Positions 32,372-34,192 of a stretch of 34,192 nt of DNA are shown piece by piece. The DNA is from Patulibacter sp. (lineage in GTDB: Bacteria > Actinomycetota > Thermoleophilia > Solirubrobacterales > Solirubrobacteraceae), in NCBI GenBank assembly GCA_015478825.1, contig JADMKN010000068.1, forward strand, positions 1 to 34,192. The letters run 5' to 3'. The stretch's first letter is position 1; each line of letters begins with the position of its first letter. The translations under genes were made by a program, and so were the position numbers. The notes under the pieces are model-generated. The model was not told where the DNA came from, did not search any database, and saw nothing but the letters and a program-made list of their open reading frames with translations.

Positions 32372-33322
32372 CTACGCGGCGTCGGAGAGCGGGGCGCCCT
32401 GGGGCGCCGTGGCGGGGACGGCGCCCGGCAGCTTCTTCGCCTGCTGCTCACGGCTGATGTAGACCGGCTTCGACATCAGGCCGAGCTTGACGAAGCCCTT
32501 GATCAGCAGTGCCGACAGGTCGACCTCGTACCAGCGCATGCCGTGGCTGGCCGAGCGGGGGAAGGCGTGGTGGTTGTGGTGCCACGACTCGCCGAGGGTC
32601 AGGACCGCGAGGAACGGGTTGTTGCGCGAGTGGTCATCGACGTCGAACCGGCGGTAGCCGGAGAAGTGGCAGATCGAGTTGACCGACCAGGTCACGTGAT
32701 GGATGAAGAAGATCCGGACGAGGCCGGCCCAGACGAAGGTCTGCAGGCCGCCGGCGACCGTGCCGTAGAACGCCCAGCCGGCGAGGAACGGGATGATCAG
32801 GCCGACGAGCGCGATCCACGGGAACCACTTCGAGATCCGCACCAGGCCCTTGTCGCGGAGCAGGTCCGGGGTGTGCTTGCGCGGCCAGCCCCGCTCGATC
32901 TCGGTCGACCAGAGCCATCCGACGTGGGCGTGCCAGAGCCCGCGCAGGCCCTCGCCGCCGCCGATGTGCGGGGAGTGCGGATCGCCCTCCTGGTCGGTGT
33001 GGGCGTGGTGCTTGCGGTGGTCCGCGGCCCAGATCAGGGCCGGACCCTCGACCGCCGTCGAGCCGGCGACCACGAACGCGTAGCGAACCCACTTCGGGGC
33101 CTGGACGGCGCCGTGGGTCAGCATCCGGTGGTACCCGACGGTCACGCCGAAGGCGCTGATCAGGTACATCCCGACGAGCATCGCGATGTCGAACCACGTC
33201 ACCGCGGAGTTCCAGAGCATCGCGATCGCGGTCAGGACGCCGATGAACGGGACGGCGACGGCCACGATGTTCACGTAGCGCGTCGCCTTCGACATCGTCT
33301 TGTGGGGGCGGACCTCGGACAT
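32372..33322 (-). CDS. Membrane fatty-acid/acyl-CoA desaturase
   Basis: A 316-residue integral membrane di-iron desaturase, probably delta-9 type. The three histidine boxes are HRMLTH (65-70), HRKHH (102-106) and HHNHH (248-252). Hydrophobic segments lie at about 17-60, 80-98, 165-200 and 195-210, giving the usual four-span topology. It introduces a double bond into acyl chains to keep the membrane fluid. The ATG at 33322 follows a TACCAT hexamer by 6 bases, the classic leaderless arrangement. A 20-bp palindrome lies about 64-83 bases upstream. The gene is followed closely by hisS. Donor (acyl-CoA or acyl-lipid) is not readable. Confidence 0.94.
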   Translation of the reverse strand: MSEVRPHKTMSKATRYVNIVAVAVPFIGVLTAIAMLWNSAVTWFDIAMLVGMYLISAFGVTVGYHRMLTHGAVQAPKWVRYAFVVAGSTAVEGPALIWAADHRKHHAHTDQEGDPHSPHIGGGEGLRGLWHAHVGWLWSTEIERGWPRKHTPDLLRDKGLVRISKWFPWIALVGLIIPFLAGWAFYGTVAGGLQTFVWAGLVRIFFIHHVTWSVNSICHFSGYRRFDVDDHSRNNPFLAVLTLGESWHHNHHAFPRSASHGMRWYEVDLSALLIKGFVKLGLMSKPVYISREQQAKKLPGAVPATAPQGAPLSDAA

Positions 33323-33328
33323 ATGCTC

Positions 33329-33334
33329 ATGGTA
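33329..33334 (-). promoter_or_regulatory. -10 hexamer of the desaturase gene, leaderless start
   Basis: On the minus strand TACCAT (TANNNT) ends 6 bases before the ATG at 33322. Transcription would then start at or next to the A of the ATG. The -35 is weak (TAGGTC at 17 bases). Confidence 0.45.
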
Positions 33335-33385
33335 TGCGTGTCCGTCCCCCCGACCTACCGGCGATCTCGCAAAGTTGACCGCCGT

Positions 33386-33405
33386 TACTCATCACATGAT
33401 GAGTA
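33386..33405. promoter_or_regulatory. Perfect 9-bp-arm palindrome, likely operator
   Basis: TACTCATCA (33386-33394) and TGATGAGTA (33397-33405) are perfect inverted arms around the dinucleotide CA. The site sits 64-83 bases upstream of the desaturase start and just beyond the stop of the HdeD-like gene. Size and symmetry are like operators of TetR-type lipid regulators. The protein that binds it is not in this window. Confidence 0.6.
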
Positions 33406-33409
33406 CGTC

Positions 33410-34012
33410 CTAGCTACGGGCGGTCTTCCGGAGCTGGAGCGCCAGGCCGATCTCGACGGCGCCGCGCAGCAGGAAGCCGAGGCCCGCGAGCAGCGCCACG
33501 GTCTGCAGGCCGATCACCGGGTCGACCACGAGCACCACGCCCGCGGCGATCCCGATCACGCCGAGCAGGCCGCGCCAGACGCGGTGACGCTGTTCGTGGA
33601 AGGCGGTCACCAGGTCGCCGATCCCGGTCAGCATGAACCAGAACGCGACCGTCAGCAGCACCGCGGCGATGCCCGCGCCCGGTCGGACGAAGCAGATCAG
33701 GCCGGCGAGCGTGGCCACGAAGCCGAGCAGCACCGACAGCGTCTGACGGCCGGCCGAGCCGTCACCGGTCAGGCCGGTCGCGATCGTCGCCACGCCGGTG
33801 ATCATCAGCGAGACGCCGAACAACAGCCCGAGGAACAGCACGGTCGCCCCGGGGACCGCCAACGCGAGCACGCCAACGAGGACCGACAGCAGACCGCTGA
33901 TCAGGACGAGCCACCAGAGGCGCGGCGGCGGACCGTCGACGGCGACGGCGGCGACGGCCGGGCCGTCGGTCGGTGGGACGCCGGCGGGCGCAGGGGCAGG
34001 GGACGAGGACAT
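33410..34012 (-). CDS. HdeD/DUF308-like membrane protein
   Basis: A 200-residue inner-membrane protein. After a Pro/Ala-rich, non-membrane first 30 residues, six hydrophobic segments follow, in three repeats of two (LWWLVLISGLLSVLVGVLALAVP; VLFLGLLFGVSLMITGVATIA; LLGFVATLAGLICFVRPGAG and so on). The repeated G-x-x-A/L-G-V/I pattern after a Pro-Gly turn is typical of HdeD-related (DUF308) proteins, whose biochemical role is unclear although E. coli HdeD is linked to acid stress. An AAGGA ribosome binding site lies about 10 bases before the ATG at 34012. The TAGCCT hexamer at 34046-34051 is a possible -10. Confidence 0.85.
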   Translation of the reverse strand: MSSSPAPAPAGVPPTDGPAVAAVAVDGPPPRLWWLVLISGLLSVLVGVLALAVPGATVLFLGLLFGVSLMITGVATIATGLTGDGSAGRQTLSVLLGFVATLAGLICFVRPGAGIAAVLLTVAFWFMLTGIGDLVTAFHEQRHRVWRGLLGVIGIAAGVVLVVDPVIGLQTVALLAGLGFLLRGAVEIGLALQLRKTARS

Positions 34013-34045
34013 GCGGGGTTCCTTCGGCGGGATCAGGTCGGGGAC

Positions 34046-34051
34046 AGGCTA
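34046..34051 (-). promoter_or_regulatory. Possible -10 hexamer of the HdeD-like gene
   Basis: Minus-strand TAGCCT lies 33 bases before the ATG at 34012, a distance that allows a short leader with the AAGGA ribosome binding site. It repeats the hexamer seen before mftR and the PrpD/FAD operon. No clear -35 is present. Confidence 0.25.
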
Positions 34052-34192
34052 CCCTCGGACCGTCGATTTGCGGGAAGAATGGCCGGGCCGTGGCGAGCTA
34101 CCCTGGTGATGCCGGATCGGGCCCCGACGGGTCCCGCAGCCCCGGTCGCGACGTGCCGCTCTCGACACATCGAACGGATTGTGACCAATCCG

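Noticed and set aside
34106-34192. Open frame from GTG 34106/ATG 34109 to the window end, near a TACCCT hexamer
   Set aside because: Only 28-29 codons are visible, without a ribosome binding site or recognisable sequence; it cannot be judged.
1-34192. Mobile elements, CRISPR arrays, rRNA or tRNA genes
   Set aside because: No transposase or integrase frame, regularly spaced repeats, or recognisable tRNA/rRNA sequence was seen on reading both strands.

Overview
The window is very GC-rich with tightly packed, often 4-bp-overlapping genes, frequent GTG starts and start codons close behind TANNNT hexamers. Together with a mycofactocin locus and an F420-type (LLM) oxidoreductase, this points to an actinobacterium. 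A Thermoleophilia/Solirubrobacterales-like host (Patulibacter, Conexibacter, Solirubrobacter group) is my best guess, inferred from gene content and style rather than from any search.

The left part (116-2473) holds two mycofactocin accessory genes in convergent orientation: mftG (GMC oxidoreductase) and mftR (TetR regulator), separated by an imperfect ~70-bp tandem repeat. Next, on the minus strand, come two MmgE/PrpD-family genes flanking an FAD-dependent dehydrogenase (2530-6740), preceded by an FCD-type GntR regulator (6863-7561).

Divergent from that regulator, a 15-gene plus-strand operon (7746-23251) encodes an isocitrate-lyase-superfamily lyase, a hydantoinase-type amidohydrolase, an N-carbamoylsarcosine-amidase-like hydrolase, a cupin, a metallo-beta-lactamase-fold protein, a ribose-type ABC importer (binding lipoprotein, double ATPase, permease), an NDMA-dependent zinc alcohol dehydrogenase, two tandem aldehyde dehydrogenases, a second GntR regulator, two SDR dehydrogenases and an LLM-class flavin/F420 oxidoreductase.

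After a 188-bp promoter region with a perfect 7-bp inverted repeat comes the core mycofactocin operon mftA-mftB-mftC-mftD-mftE-mftF (23440-28699), with a PucR-type regulator overlapping the end of mftF. The right end is more housekeeping-like: a secreted protein of unknown function, a strong hairpin, hisS, a membrane fatty-acid desaturase with a 20-bp operator-like palindrome upstream, and an HdeD-like membrane protein.

Working model (inference): the ABC importer brings in an alcohol- or amide-containing substrate. The NDMA-type alcohol dehydrogenase, whose family is tied to mycofactocin, oxidises it and the aldehyde dehydrogenases finish the step. The amidohydrolase/amidase pair opens a cyclic ureide or imide, and the FAD dehydrogenase, PrpD-like proteins and C-C lyase process the resulting dicarboxylate in a 2-methylcitrate-like manner. 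The mycofactocin genes on both sides would supply and recycle the electron acceptor. The substrate is unknown, and this nested catabolic cluster is the most interesting part of the window.
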